Positions 17,783 through 25,565 of a DNA stretch of 64,000 bases are shown here, one piece after another. A program made the translations under genes and the position numbers. How positions within the stretch are numbered: the first letter of the stretch is position 1; each line of letters begins with the position of its first letter. This stretch comes from an uncultured Amylibacter sp. (GTDB taxonomy: Bacteria; Pseudomonadota; Alphaproteobacteria; Rhodobacterales; Rhodobacteraceae), in contig CANMGS010000001.1 in the NCBI GenBank assembly GCA_947497475.1, positions 1,385,747-1,449,746 on the forward strand. Direction: 5' to 3'. The notes beneath the pieces are model-generated. The model ran no database searches. It was given only the letters and a program-made list of their open reading frames with translations, and was not told the origin of the DNA.

Positions 17783-17981
17783 ACGATAGTCTGGCTTTGT
17801 GTTGCTCGTTCAGGCGTTTTACGGCGCGATCTAGGGCTTTCATACTGTCGCCATACAGCAGCGCCTCGGGGATTGTATCGCGGGCTGTGACCTCGAATTT
17901 CGCATAGGTTTCCATCAGCTCCATGTTGTGGATCAGGCGCTGAGACATATCTTTGATCTTGGTTTGAAAATGTGGGGGCAT
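17781..17981 (-). CDS. Small hypothetical protein (66 aa)
   Basis: A short, charged, probably helical protein (MSQRLIHNMELMETYAKFEV ... MKALDRAVKRLNEQHKARLS). I do not recognise a family. It lies 120 bases downstream of yidD on the same strand, with base composition like the core genes rather than the reverse transcriptase gene. Start could also be the ATG at 17948, giving 55 aa. It reads like a real small gene (no stop for its length, balanced composition) but support is modest. Confidence 0.5.
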   Translation of the reverse strand: MPPHFQTKIKDMSQRLIHNMELMETYAKFEVTARDTIPEALLYGDSMKALDRAVKRLNEQHKARLS

Positions 17982-18104
17982 GTAAAATCCGTGCTCGTTA
18001 TGGACTTATGAAATGAGCGGTGCTTGCTGATTTGACAAGCTAAACTTAGGTGGAATTTTATATCGGTGGATGTTTGCTGATGTGATGAATTTGGAACTAT
18101 GTGA

Positions 18105-18326
18105 TCAATCGGGCACATTGTCGATGCCGCTGCCGCCCCATGGATGGCATTTTGAAATGCGGCGCATGGCGAGCCAGCCGCCTTTGATGGCACCGTGTTT
18201 TTCCAAGGCTTCTAGGGCGTAGGATGAACAGGTGGGTTGGAAACGGCAATTGGCGCCAATGAGGGGGCTGATTACTGTGCGGTAGAATTTCACAGGCAGC
18301 GAAAATATGTAGGCGAGTGGTGTCAT
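18105..18326 (-). CDS. yidD: Membrane protein insertion efficiency factor YidD
   Basis: A 73-aa protein of the YidD family: [24 protein letters not shown], then [19 protein letters not shown]. It assists YidC-dependent membrane insertion at the inner membrane face. Its start overlaps the rnpA stop as ATGA, and it follows rpmH and rnpA as in most bacteria. Here yidC itself is about 3.7 kb away rather than adjacent. Confidence 0.95.
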   Translation of the reverse strand: MTPLAYIFSLPVKFYRTVISPLIGANCRFQPTCSSYALEALEKHGAIKGGWLAMRRISKCHPWGGSGIDNVPD

Positions 18327-18721
18327 TCATGTACCTTTTTCAAGGCGTACTTCAGATCGGCCTGTAATTCTTTGAAATCGCGCATAGCGGTGACTTCGCG
18401 TTTGCCGATTAAAACATAATCCCAGCCTGCGCGGCCTTTTGTGGGGATCATCAAACGGGCGATTTCGCGTAAGCGGCGTTTGGCGCGATTGCGAGCCACA
18501 GCATTGCCGACTTTTTTGGAACAGGTGTAGCCAATGCGGATGGTTGGATCGTCGTCTTGGCGATTGCGGGCTTGTAGTATGAAACCGCGTACAGAGCGGT
18601 AGGGGCCGCGGTTGCAGGCCAAGAAGTCTTTGCGGTCTTTAAGCGTTACGCAAAGAGAAACCGCCGGAGGCGTTTCACCGGCGTCCCTATGGGTGCCTTG
18701 TGTCGCCTTCGACGGTTTCAT
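18323..18721 (-). CDS. rnpA: Ribonuclease P protein component
   Basis: Protein subunit of RNase P, which trims the 5' end of tRNA precursors. The 132-aa protein carries the family's RNR signature [12 protein letters not shown] and the upstream KKVGNAV segment. It follows rpmH and is coupled to yidD by a four-base overlap. The N-terminal ~20 residues before the usual start of the fold may be partly untranslated if an internal start is used. Confidence 0.93.
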   Translation of the reverse strand: MKPSKATQGTHRDAGETPPAVSLCVTLKDRKDFLACNRGPYRSVRGFILQARNRQDDDPTIRIGYTCSKKVGNAVARNRAKRRLREIARLMIPTKGRAGWDYVLIGKREVTAMRDFKELQADLKYALKKVHE

Positions 18722-18748
18722 AATCTTATAGACCTTAAGGCCAGCGTC

Positions 18749-18883
18749 TTATGCAGATAGCTTTTTACGGCCTTGGTTGCGACGGCGGTTCAAGATGATG
18801 CGACCATTTTTAGTCGCCATACGTGAACGGAAACCGTGACGGCGTTTGCGAACGAGGTTGCTCGGCTGGTATGTACGTTTCAT
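18749..18883 (-). CDS. rpmH: Ribosomal protein L34
   Basis: Forty-four residues starting [20 protein letters not shown] and ending GRKKLSA, an unmistakable bL34. GGAG precedes the ATG by seven bases. First gene of the rpmH-rnpA-yidD operon. Confidence 0.98.
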   Translation of the reverse strand: MKRTYQPSNLVRKRRHGFRSRMATKNGRIILNRRRNQGRKKLSA

Positions 18884-18954
18884 GTCGATCTCCTGATCGG
18901 GTATTTACGGCTTGAATCATGAATAGATTCGAAACCTATCTATTTGGAAGCTGC

Positions 18955-18983
18955 TGTTTAGGCGCGAAAGAGAAGTAAGTCAA
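18955..18983 (-). promoter_or_regulatory. Likely sigma-70 promoter of rpmH
   Basis: On the reverse strand TTGACT (18978-18983) and TAAACA (18955-18960) are separated by exactly 17 bases, about 70 bases upstream of the rpmH start. Confidence 0.55.
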
Positions 18984-19179
18984 TTCGCCTAAACGGCTTT
19001 TATTGCAAGAATTATAGGTTTTCCATGGTTTATTTTGTCTGATTGTTACAAGAACCCCAGTTTTTGTAATGAAACGAGGGGAAATGGTCACCGCTGATCA
19101 CTGAGGCGTGAGGTGCCTATCTTTGCGTGCTGGAATGTCGCAATAAAGGGTCAACGTAACCAAATATGTTGGTAGAGAT

Positions 19180-19920
19180 ATGAAAAATTCTGGTTCTATT
19201 GAGACCCAAACAGAGACAAAAGGCTTTTCGCTTAAGCGGATGCTGCCGTTTGCTGTTATCATCCTTATGGCCGTTTTAGGCTTTGTTTTCCTTAAAGATT
19301 ATCTGAGCTTTGAAAAGCTCGCTGAGAATCAAGAAGCACTGAAAGCGTGGCGCGATGGGAACTTTATCCTTGCGTCATTGGCTTTCGTAGCTGTTTACGT
19401 TGTGATTGTGGCCTTCTCCCTCCCTGGGGCTGCAATCGCTTCGTTAACAGGTGGTTTCTTGTTCGGCGTGGTCACAGGTTCTGTTTATAACATCGCTGCG
19501 GCGACTATGGGTGCGACTGCCATCTTTATGGCCGCGCGCATGGGCTTTGGTGAGACATTGTCGACCAAAATGGACAGCTCTAAAGGCGCTGTGAAAGCAT
19601 TGAAAGATGGCTTGAAAGAGAACGAGGTCAGCTATCTGTTGATTATGCGCCTTGTTCCCGCTGTGCCGTTCTTTGTGGCCAATTTGGTGCCTGCATTGGT
19701 AGGTGTGAACCTGAAACGGTTTATTTGGACAACATTTGTGGGTATTATTCCTGGTGGTGTTGTTTACACATGGGTTGGCGCTGGTTTGTCAGACGTTTTT
19801 GCGCGCGGTGAGACACCGAATTTGGGTATCATTTTTGAAATCCAAGTGTTGGGTCCATTGTTGGGCTTGGCTGTATTGGCGATGTTGCCGATTGCGATCA
19901 AGAAAATTAAGGGGAAATAA
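19180..19920 (+). CDS. TVP38/TMEM64 family membrane protein
   Basis: A 246-aa inner-membrane protein of the DedA/VTT superfamily: GAAIASLTGGFLFG, then FMAARMGFGE and LRLVPAVPFFVANLVPALVG-type segments (here LLIMRLVPAVPFF). About five to six hydrophobic helices. DedA-like proteins move lipids or support membrane potential; the role of this branch is unclear. Two bases separate it from the flavoprotein gene, a pairing seen in many bacteria, which suggests joint work in a redox or membrane process. Confidence 0.85.
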   Translation: MKNSGSIETQTETKGFSLKRMLPFAVIILMAVLGFVFLKDYLSFEKLAENQEALKAWRDGNFILASLAFVAVYVVIVAFSLPGAAIASLTGGFLFGVVTGSVYNIAAATMGATAIFMAARMGFGETLSTKMDSSKGAVKALKDGLKENEVSYLLIMRLVPAVPFFVANLVPALVGVNLKRFIWTTFVGIIPGGVVYTWVGAGLSDVFARGETPNLGIIFEIQVLGPLLGLAVLAMLPIAIKKIKGK

Positions 19921-19922
19921 TC

Positions 19923-21338
19923 ATGGTAGAACGTATTAAAACCGATCTTTGTGTGATCGGTGGTGGTTCTGGTGGGCTGTCTGTTGCGGCGGGTGCCGTG
20001 CAAATGGGCGCTAACGTTGTTCTTGTCGAAGGTGGCAAGATGGGTGGCGATTGCCTGAACTATGGTTGTGTCCCTTCAAAAGCTTTGATTGCTGCAGGCA
20101 AACATGCGCATGCAATGACAACGGGTGCCCCGTTTGGTGTTACGCCTGTGAAGCCTAAGGTGGATTATGCTGCAGCCAAAGATCACGTTCGTAATGTGAT
20201 TGCTGGTATTGAGCCGCATGACAGTGTGGAACGCTTCGAAGGCCTAGGTGTGAAGGTGATTACCGAATACGGTACATTTATTTCACCGACGGAACTGCAA
20301 GCGGGCGATACGATTATAACAGCACGCCGATTTGTGATTTCAACGGGTTCTTCACCGTTTGTGCCACCTATTCCGGGTTTGGATAAGGTGAAGCATTACA
20401 CCAATGAGGATATTTTTGAGTTGCGTGAGCAACCAAAACATCTGCTGGTGATTGGCGGTGGCCCGATCGGTATGGAATTGGCGCAAGCGCATGTGCGACT
20501 TGGGTCTAAGGTGACTGTGATCGAGGGCTTTAAGGCGCTGGGTAAAGATGATCCTGAAATGGCGGCGATTGCCTTGGAACGGTTGCGTGCAGAAGGCATT
20601 GTGATCGAAGAGGACGCTTTAGCCGAAGAGATTAGCCAAAAAGGTGAAGTGATTACAGTGAAGACTAAGGATGGTCGTAGCTTTAAGGGGTCACATTTGT
20701 TGATGGCGGTTGGACGTAAGCCGAATACAGATAAATTGAACCTAGAAGCGGCTGGTATTGAGCCAACGCGTGGTGGGATCAAAGTGGATGCATCGCTGAA
20801 AACCACAAACAAACGTGTTTATGCGATTGGTGATGTGGCGGGTGGCCTGCAGTTTACACACATGGCTGGATATCATGCAGGTGTGATTATCAAATCTGCA
20901 TTGTTTGGCATGCCGTCTAAAGCAAGCTCTGCGCATATTCCTTGGGCGACTTATATTGACCCAGAGATGGCGCAGGTTGGTTTGACTGAAGCACAAGCAC
21001 GCGAAGAACATGGCGATAAGTTGGAAGTTGTTCGTTTTGAATATGCGGAAAATGACCGTGCGCGTTCTGAGCTGGCAACAACTGGCCTGATCAAAGTGAT
21101 GATCGTCAAAGGCCGTCCTGTTGGCGCAAGCATTGTGGGTGCACAAGCAGGCGAGCTGATCCAAACTTGGGCGCTTGTGATTGCGAATAAGTTGAAAATT
21201 GGTGCAGTCGCAGCAATGGTCTCACCTTATCCAACATTAGGAGAGATCAATAAACGGGCGGCGGGTGCGTATTATACGCCGCGTTTGTTTGAGAGCGACT
21301 TTGTGAAAAAAGTCGTTCGCTTCGTGCAGCGCTTTTAG
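19923..21338 (+). CDS. Pyridine nucleotide-disulfide oxidoreductase (mercuric-reductase-like)
   Basis: A 471-aa flavoprotein: FAD-binding GGGSGGLSVAAGA, redox disulfide GGDCLNYGCVPSKA, NAD(P)-binding GGGPIGMELAQ, and VYAIGDVAGG. In place of the usual C-terminal HxxPTxxE of Lpd and MerA it has SPYPTLGEINKRAAG, as expected for the branch linked to TVP38 proteins. No N-terminal heavy-metal domain and no C-terminal Cys pair, so mercury reduction is unlikely. The substrate is unknown. Confidence 0.85.
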   Translation: MVERIKTDLCVIGGGSGGLSVAAGAVQMGANVVLVEGGKMGGDCLNYGCVPSKALIAAGKHAHAMTTGAPFGVTPVKPKVDYAAAKDHVRNVIAGIEPHDSVERFEGLGVKVITEYGTFISPTELQAGDTIITARRFVISTGSSPFVPPIPGLDKVKHYTNEDIFELREQPKHLLVIGGGPIGMELAQAHVRLGSKVTVIEGFKALGKDDPEMAAIALERLRAEGIVIEEDALAEEISQKGEVITVKTKDGRSFKGSHLLMAVGRKPNTDKLNLEAAGIEPTRGGIKVDASLKTTNKRVYAIGDVAGGLQFTHMAGYHAGVIIKSALFGMPSKASSAHIPWATYIDPEMAQVGLTEAQAREEHGDKLEVVRFEYAENDRARSELATTGLIKVMIVKGRPVGASIVGAQAGELIQTWALVIANKLKIGAVAAMVSPYPTLGEINKRAAGAYYTPRLFESDFVKKVVRFVQRF

Positions 21339-21427
21339 TCGCAAGCGAAATATAACTGTTGTCTAAGCCGTCGGTTTTCGTTTTGATGGCTTAGATTAAA
21401 ATTTGTATATTGTGTTATAGGGGAAAC

Positions 21428-22813
21428 ATGTTTCTTAAGTCGCTTTCAGGACGCTTTTTGATGCTGACGATCATTTTTGTGATGATCGCAGAAGTTTTGA
21501 TCTTTGTGCCTTCTATTGCGCGTTTCCGTGAAGATTATTTGCAAGCACGTTTAGAACGTTCACAGATTGCATCTTTGGCCTTATTAGCTGCTCCAACCGA
21601 TATGGTTGATGAGGAGCTAGAAGCAGAATTATTGCGCAATGCGGATGTTTTGAATGTTGTATTGCGCCGCGATGCCGTTCGTCAGTTGGTTTTGGCGTCA
21701 CCTATGAGGGCAACCATTGAGCAATCGTATGATTTACGTAACTCTGGTGCGATGATGCTGATGGGCGATGCAATGATGATTTTGGTGAACGATCAGGACC
21801 GTGTCATTCGTGTGATTGGTGAGCCTGTGAAAGAAGCGGGTCAAATGATCGAAGTTACGATGTATGAAAAGCCTTTGCGCGATGCAATGATCGAATATGG
21901 GCTGAATATCTTGAAGCTATCAGCCTTTATTTCTGCGATTACGGCGGCATTGTTGTTTGTTTCTGTGAGGATATTATTAGTACGCCCGATTGACCGTTTG
22001 GTATCACAGATGCGCAGTTATGCGGCGAACCCAGAGGATGTACGTAAAATTATCCAACCCCAAGCAGGTGCTGTTGAACTGCGTGAAGCGGAAACAGCTT
22101 TGCAATCGTTGCAAACGGATTTGAGCCAATCACTGAAACAAAAGGGCCGTTTGGCGGATTTAGGTGGTGCTGTCGCGCGGATTAGTCATGATTTGCGGAA
22201 TATTCTAACGACCACACAATTGCTGGCTGATCGTGTAGAAATGAGCGATGACCCGCAGGTGAAAAAGACGGCGCCTAAGTTGATTAACTCACTGTCTCGT
22301 GCGGTGAAACTGTGTGAGAGCACATTGAGCTTTGGTAAAGCTGAAGAAACACCGCCGCAATTGACGCAATTCGCGATGATGCCTTTGTTGGCAGAGGTTG
22401 TCGAAGGTGAAAGACTGGCTGTTGGTGATACAGACGTTCGTATTCGTTTGAATGACGTACGTGGCATAAGGATGTCCGCAGACCGCGAACAACTTTACCG
22501 AATTGTCAGTAATATTGTGCGAAACGCGCGCCAAGTATTGGCGCTGCGCGATACACCTGGTGAAATTCGTGTGACTGGTGGCGAAACAGCGGATCTGTGG
22601 ACAATTGAGATTGCCGATAATGGCCCTGGATTGCCAAAACGCGCGGTTGATAATCTGTTTACACCGTTTGAAGGTGGAGCACGTAAAGGTGGCTCTGGCC
22701 TAGGGTTGGCGATATCTGCAGATTTGGTCAAAGGTCATGGTGGTGCATTGGAATTGGTATCTACTGGCGAAAATGGCACGGTCTTTATGATTAATCTGCC
22801 AAAATCAGTTTGA
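21428..22813 (+). CDS. Sensor histidine kinase (orphan)
   Basis: A membrane kinase of about 461 aa from the ATG at 21428 (GGGGAA just upstream; an in-frame ATG at 21410 is less likely). It has an N-terminal helix, a periplasmic part, a second helix near residues 160-185, a HAMP-like linker starting RPIDRLVSQM, the phospho-accepting His in ISHDLRNILT, the N box NIVRNARQVL, and G boxes DNGPGLP and GGSGLGLAI. No response regulator gene is adjacent, so its partner is unknown. Confidence 0.9.
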   Translation: MFLKSLSGRFLMLTIIFVMIAEVLIFVPSIARFREDYLQARLERSQIASLALLAAPTDMVDEELEAELLRNADVLNVVLRRDAVRQLVLASPMRATIEQSYDLRNSGAMMLMGDAMMILVNDQDRVIRVIGEPVKEAGQMIEVTMYEKPLRDAMIEYGLNILKLSAFISAITAALLFVSVRILLVRPIDRLVSQMRSYAANPEDVRKIIQPQAGAVELREAETALQSLQTDLSQSLKQKGRLADLGGAVARISHDLRNILTTTQLLADRVEMSDDPQVKKTAPKLINSLSRAVKLCESTLSFGKAEETPPQLTQFAMMPLLAEVVEGERLAVGDTDVRIRLNDVRGIRMSADREQLYRIVSNIVRNARQVLALRDTPGEIRVTGGETADLWTIEIADNGPGLPKRAVDNLFTPFEGGARKGGSGLGLAISADLVKGHGGALELVSTGENGTVFMINLPKSV

Positions 22814-22911
22814 TCTCTGAGTACACTGGTAAAATCAGGCAATTCATCCTAATTTTGACAAAATCCTATGCTTAATCGCGGGCAAAAAATAAGAGTAGTA
22901 GGGGCATTTCT

Positions 22912-24213
22912 ATGCAATTAACGATGATCGGAACTGGGTATGTTGGACTGGTTTCAGGTGTGTGTTTTTCGGATTTTGGGCATGATGTGGTTTGCGTTGA
23001 TAAGTTACCAGAGAAAATAGATGCATTAGAGCGTGGCGAAGTGCCGATTTATGAGCCTGGTTTGGATGACCTGATGGCTAAAAACGTTTCTGCTGGAAGA
23101 CTTAAGTTTACCTTGGAATTGGATGCAGCAGTTGGGGCTGCGGATGCTGTTTTTATTGCTGTAGGCACGCCAACACGCCGTGGGGATGGCCATGCGGATT
23201 TGACCTATGTTTATGATGCTGCACGTGAAATTGCGCGGTCTTTAAAGGGGTATACAGTTATTGTCACGAAATCGACTGTGCCTGTGGGGACAAACCGCGA
23301 AGTGGAGCGGGTAATTCGTGCAGAGAACCCTGATGCGGATTTTGACGTGTCATCAAACCCCGAGTTCTTGCGTGAAGGTGCCGCGATTGAAGACTTCATG
23401 CACCCTGATCGTGTCGTTGTTGGCGTGGAAAGTGATCGTGCCAAAGAGGTGATGGCCAAGATTTACCGCCCGCTTGCCCTGCGTGAAGCACCGATTGTTT
23501 ATACTGATTTGGAAAGTGCCGAGATGATCAAATATGCAGCAAATGCGTTTTTGGCGACAAAGATTACTTTTATCAATGAGATTGCGAACCTGTGTGAAAA
23601 GGTTGGTGCAGATATTAAATCTGTGTCCAAAGGCATGGGGATGGATAACCGTATTGGTGGGAAGTTCTTGCATGCAGGCCCTGGATATGGGGGGTCATGT
23701 TTCCCGAAAGATACGAAAGCCTTGGCACGGATTGGCCAAGACCATGCCAGCCCGATTAAGATCGTAGAACAGGTGATCGCAATCAATGACGAACGCAAAC
23801 GTCAGATGACGGATAAGATTATGTACCTGTGCGATGATAAGGTGAAAGGTAAGAAGATTGCGGTTTATGGCGTGACTTTTAAACCGAACACTGATGATAT
23901 GCGTGATAGCCCATCGTTGACGATTGTACCTGCTTTGGTGGGCGCTGGTGCTGATGTACATGTGGTTGATCCACAAGGGCGCAAAGAGGGTGAAGAGATG
24001 CTGCCATCTGTGACTTGGCAAGAGGACCCTTATACTGCGGCTCAAGATGCTGATGCTGTTGTGATTTTGACGGAATGGAACGAGTTCCGTGCATTGGATT
24101 TAAGTCGCTTAGCGGGCTTGATGAAGTCAGCGAAGATGGCTGATCTTCGTAATATTTATGATCCAGAAGAAGCGCATTCTGCGGGCTTTGAGTATGTAGG
24201 TGTAGGGCGGTAA
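22912..24213 (+). CDS. UDP-glucose 6-dehydrogenase
   Basis: Oxidises UDP-glucose to UDP-glucuronate with two NAD+, supplying surface polysaccharides. The 433-aa protein has the N-terminal Rossmann motif GTGYVGLVSG, EFLREG(A), and the active-site Cys in GPGYGGSCFPKD, followed by the C-terminal UDP-binding domain (YGVTFKPNTDDMRDSPS). Monocistronic; gene ends near the convergent hydrolase gene. Confidence 0.95.
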   Translation: MQLTMIGTGYVGLVSGVCFSDFGHDVVCVDKLPEKIDALERGEVPIYEPGLDDLMAKNVSAGRLKFTLELDAAVGAADAVFIAVGTPTRRGDGHADLTYVYDAAREIARSLKGYTVIVTKSTVPVGTNREVERVIRAENPDADFDVSSNPEFLREGAAIEDFMHPDRVVVGVESDRAKEVMAKIYRPLALREAPIVYTDLESAEMIKYAANAFLATKITFINEIANLCEKVGADIKSVSKGMGMDNRIGGKFLHAGPGYGGSCFPKDTKALARIGQDHASPIKIVEQVIAINDERKRQMTDKIMYLCDDKVKGKKIAVYGVTFKPNTDDMRDSPSLTIVPALVGAGADVHVVDPQGRKEGEEMLPSVTWQEDPYTAAQDADAVVILTEWNEFRALDLSRLAGLMKSAKMADLRNIYDPEEAHSAGFEYVGVGR

Positions 24214-24218
24214 GATTA

Positions 24219-25130
24219 TCAAGCTTGTTTTAAGAAGTTACTTACTGCTGCGTAAGTTGCATCAGGAGCTTCTTCTGGAATGAAATGCCCACTTGGCATG
24301 GCTGCGAATTGCGGTTGTGTACACCAGTTGTTCCAGATTTTTGTGACATCAAAGTAGCGACCTATGACACCATATTCACCCCACATTACGAGTGTGGGGC
24401 ATATGATTTTGCGGCCACTATCCTGATCCGCTTTGTCGTGAAGTTGGTCAATATGGTATCCTGCGCGAAAACAATCGCACATAGCTGTGATTGCTTCAGG
24501 TGTTGTTGTGGCCTCTAAATATGCTTCTAGGGCAAGTGGGTCATATTTCACGACGTTTTTAGAAAGGCCAAATAATATTTGTTTCATAAATTCTTCGACA
24601 TCCCCTGCGATTAATCGATCAGGGGCAGGGTAATCTTGTGTTAAAAAAGAGAAATGAAAGTAATCATGAGCAATCTGTGCATTTGTGTTTTCATAAAAGT
24701 CTAGTTCTGGAACGATATCCATGACAACGAGCTGAGTAACAATTTCTGGGAAATCAAGTGCAATGCGGCGCGCTACTCTTGCGCCTCTATCATGGCTGAT
24801 TATAGAGAATTTTTTGTGTCCAAGCGCTTGCATGACCGAGACTTGTTCTGCGGCCATTTCTCGTTTTGTATAAGCATTTTTTGCAGGATCATGCGCTGGT
24901 TTATGTGTTTCACCGCGTCCCCTAAGGTCTGTTAAGACGACAGTAAAGTTATCTGTGAGCTTTGGAGCTAAATGATGCCAACAAAGATGTGTTTGCGGAT
25001 CACCATGTAACATTAAAAGAGCTGGCCCGTTTCCACATGTTAGGGCACGTATATTATTGCCATTAACGTTTATAAAGTGGCGTTCGAAGTTCGGTAATAA
25101 TTTTTTGTCAGCTTTTTCAAAGATGTTCAT
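24219..25130 (-). CDS. Alpha/beta hydrolase, haloacetate-dehalogenase-like
   Basis: A 303-aa hydrolase close to fluoroacetate/haloacetate dehalogenases. It has LHGDPQTHLCW, DLRGRGETHKP and the nucleophile loop SHDRGARVARR, where Asp114, Arg115 and Arg118 match the Asp and two carboxylate-binding Arg of that family. The catalytic His is in SGHFIPEEAPD. The halide-binding His is kept in YFHFSFL, but the following Trp is Phe. It should split C-halogen bonds of small acids, though defluorination may be weak. The start at 25130 overlaps the ArsR gene by 14 bases; an upstream ATG at 25166 is less likely. Confidence 0.82.
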   Translation of the reverse strand: MNIFEKADKKLLPNFERHFINVNGNNIRALTCGNGPALLMLHGDPQTHLCWHHLAPKLTDNFTVVLTDLRGRGETHKPAHDPAKNAYTKREMAAEQVSVMQALGHKKFSIISHDRGARVARRIALDFPEIVTQLVVMDIVPELDFYENTNAQIAHDYFHFSFLTQDYPAPDRLIAGDVEEFMKQILFGLSKNVVKYDPLALEAYLEATTTPEAITAMCDCFRAGYHIDQLHDKADQDSGRKIICPTLVMWGEYGVIGRYFDVTKIWNNWCTQPQFAAMPSGHFIPEEAPDATYAAVSNFLKQA

Positions 25131-25422
25131 TAATCCATGCCTTATATTCGGAAATTGCCGCTTCATTACGCTGAAAGAACGACCACCGACCTATTTTCGT
25201 AGCTGTTACAAAGTTGGCGTGGCGTAAGAGTTCTAAATGCCTACTTACTGTTGGTTGAGCCATCTCTAGCCTTTCTGCGATGAGAGATACACAAACGCCA
25301 ATCTCAGCTGGGTTACCTGAGGTTTGATGTGAGAAATATGCTTCGGGATCAGCCAACCAGTTTAATATGGAGAGCCGCGCTTCGCATGCAAGGGATTTTG
25401 ATTGTTCAAGTCTATCTACCAT
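25117..25422 (-). CDS. ArsR-family transcriptional regulator
   Basis: A 101-aa winged-helix regulator: RLSILNWLADPEAYF, recognition helix region MAQPTVSRHLELLRHANFV, and the wing TKIGRWSFFQRNE. It lacks the Cys pair of metal-sensing ArsR proteins, so a small organic effector is likelier. It is co-transcribed with the dehalogenase-like gene and probably controls it. The AT-rich upstream region (25423-25455) with AAATATTT and ATAGCTAT palindromes may hold its operator. Confidence 0.85.
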   Translation of the reverse strand: MVDRLEQSKSLACEARLSILNWLADPEAYFSHQTSGNPAEIGVCVSLIAERLEMAQPTVSRHLELLRHANFVTATKIGRWSFFQRNEAAISEYKAWINEHL

Positions 25423-25502
25423 AAATATTTATATATAGCTATTTAACTATGAGTCAATGTGCTATTTTGAGTACCATTATTGATTTACGAATGAATGCAT
25501 AA

Positions 25503-25551
25503 ATAGAAAATGCGACCACCCACGAGATCGGATCGGGGACTGGGTGGCCGC
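25503..25551 (-). terminator. Terminator of phoX
   Basis: GCGGCCACCCA and TGGGTGGTCGC (25541-25551 with 25512-25522) form an 11-bp stem with one G-T pair; on the reverse strand ATTTTCTATTT follows. It lies just downstream of the phoX stop codon. Confidence 0.75.
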
Positions 25552-25565
25552 TTTAGTGCGCGGGA

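Noticed and set aside
19923-21338. Mercuric reductase (MerA)
   Set aside because: No heavy-metal-binding N-terminal domain, no C-terminal Cys pair and no mer genes next to it.
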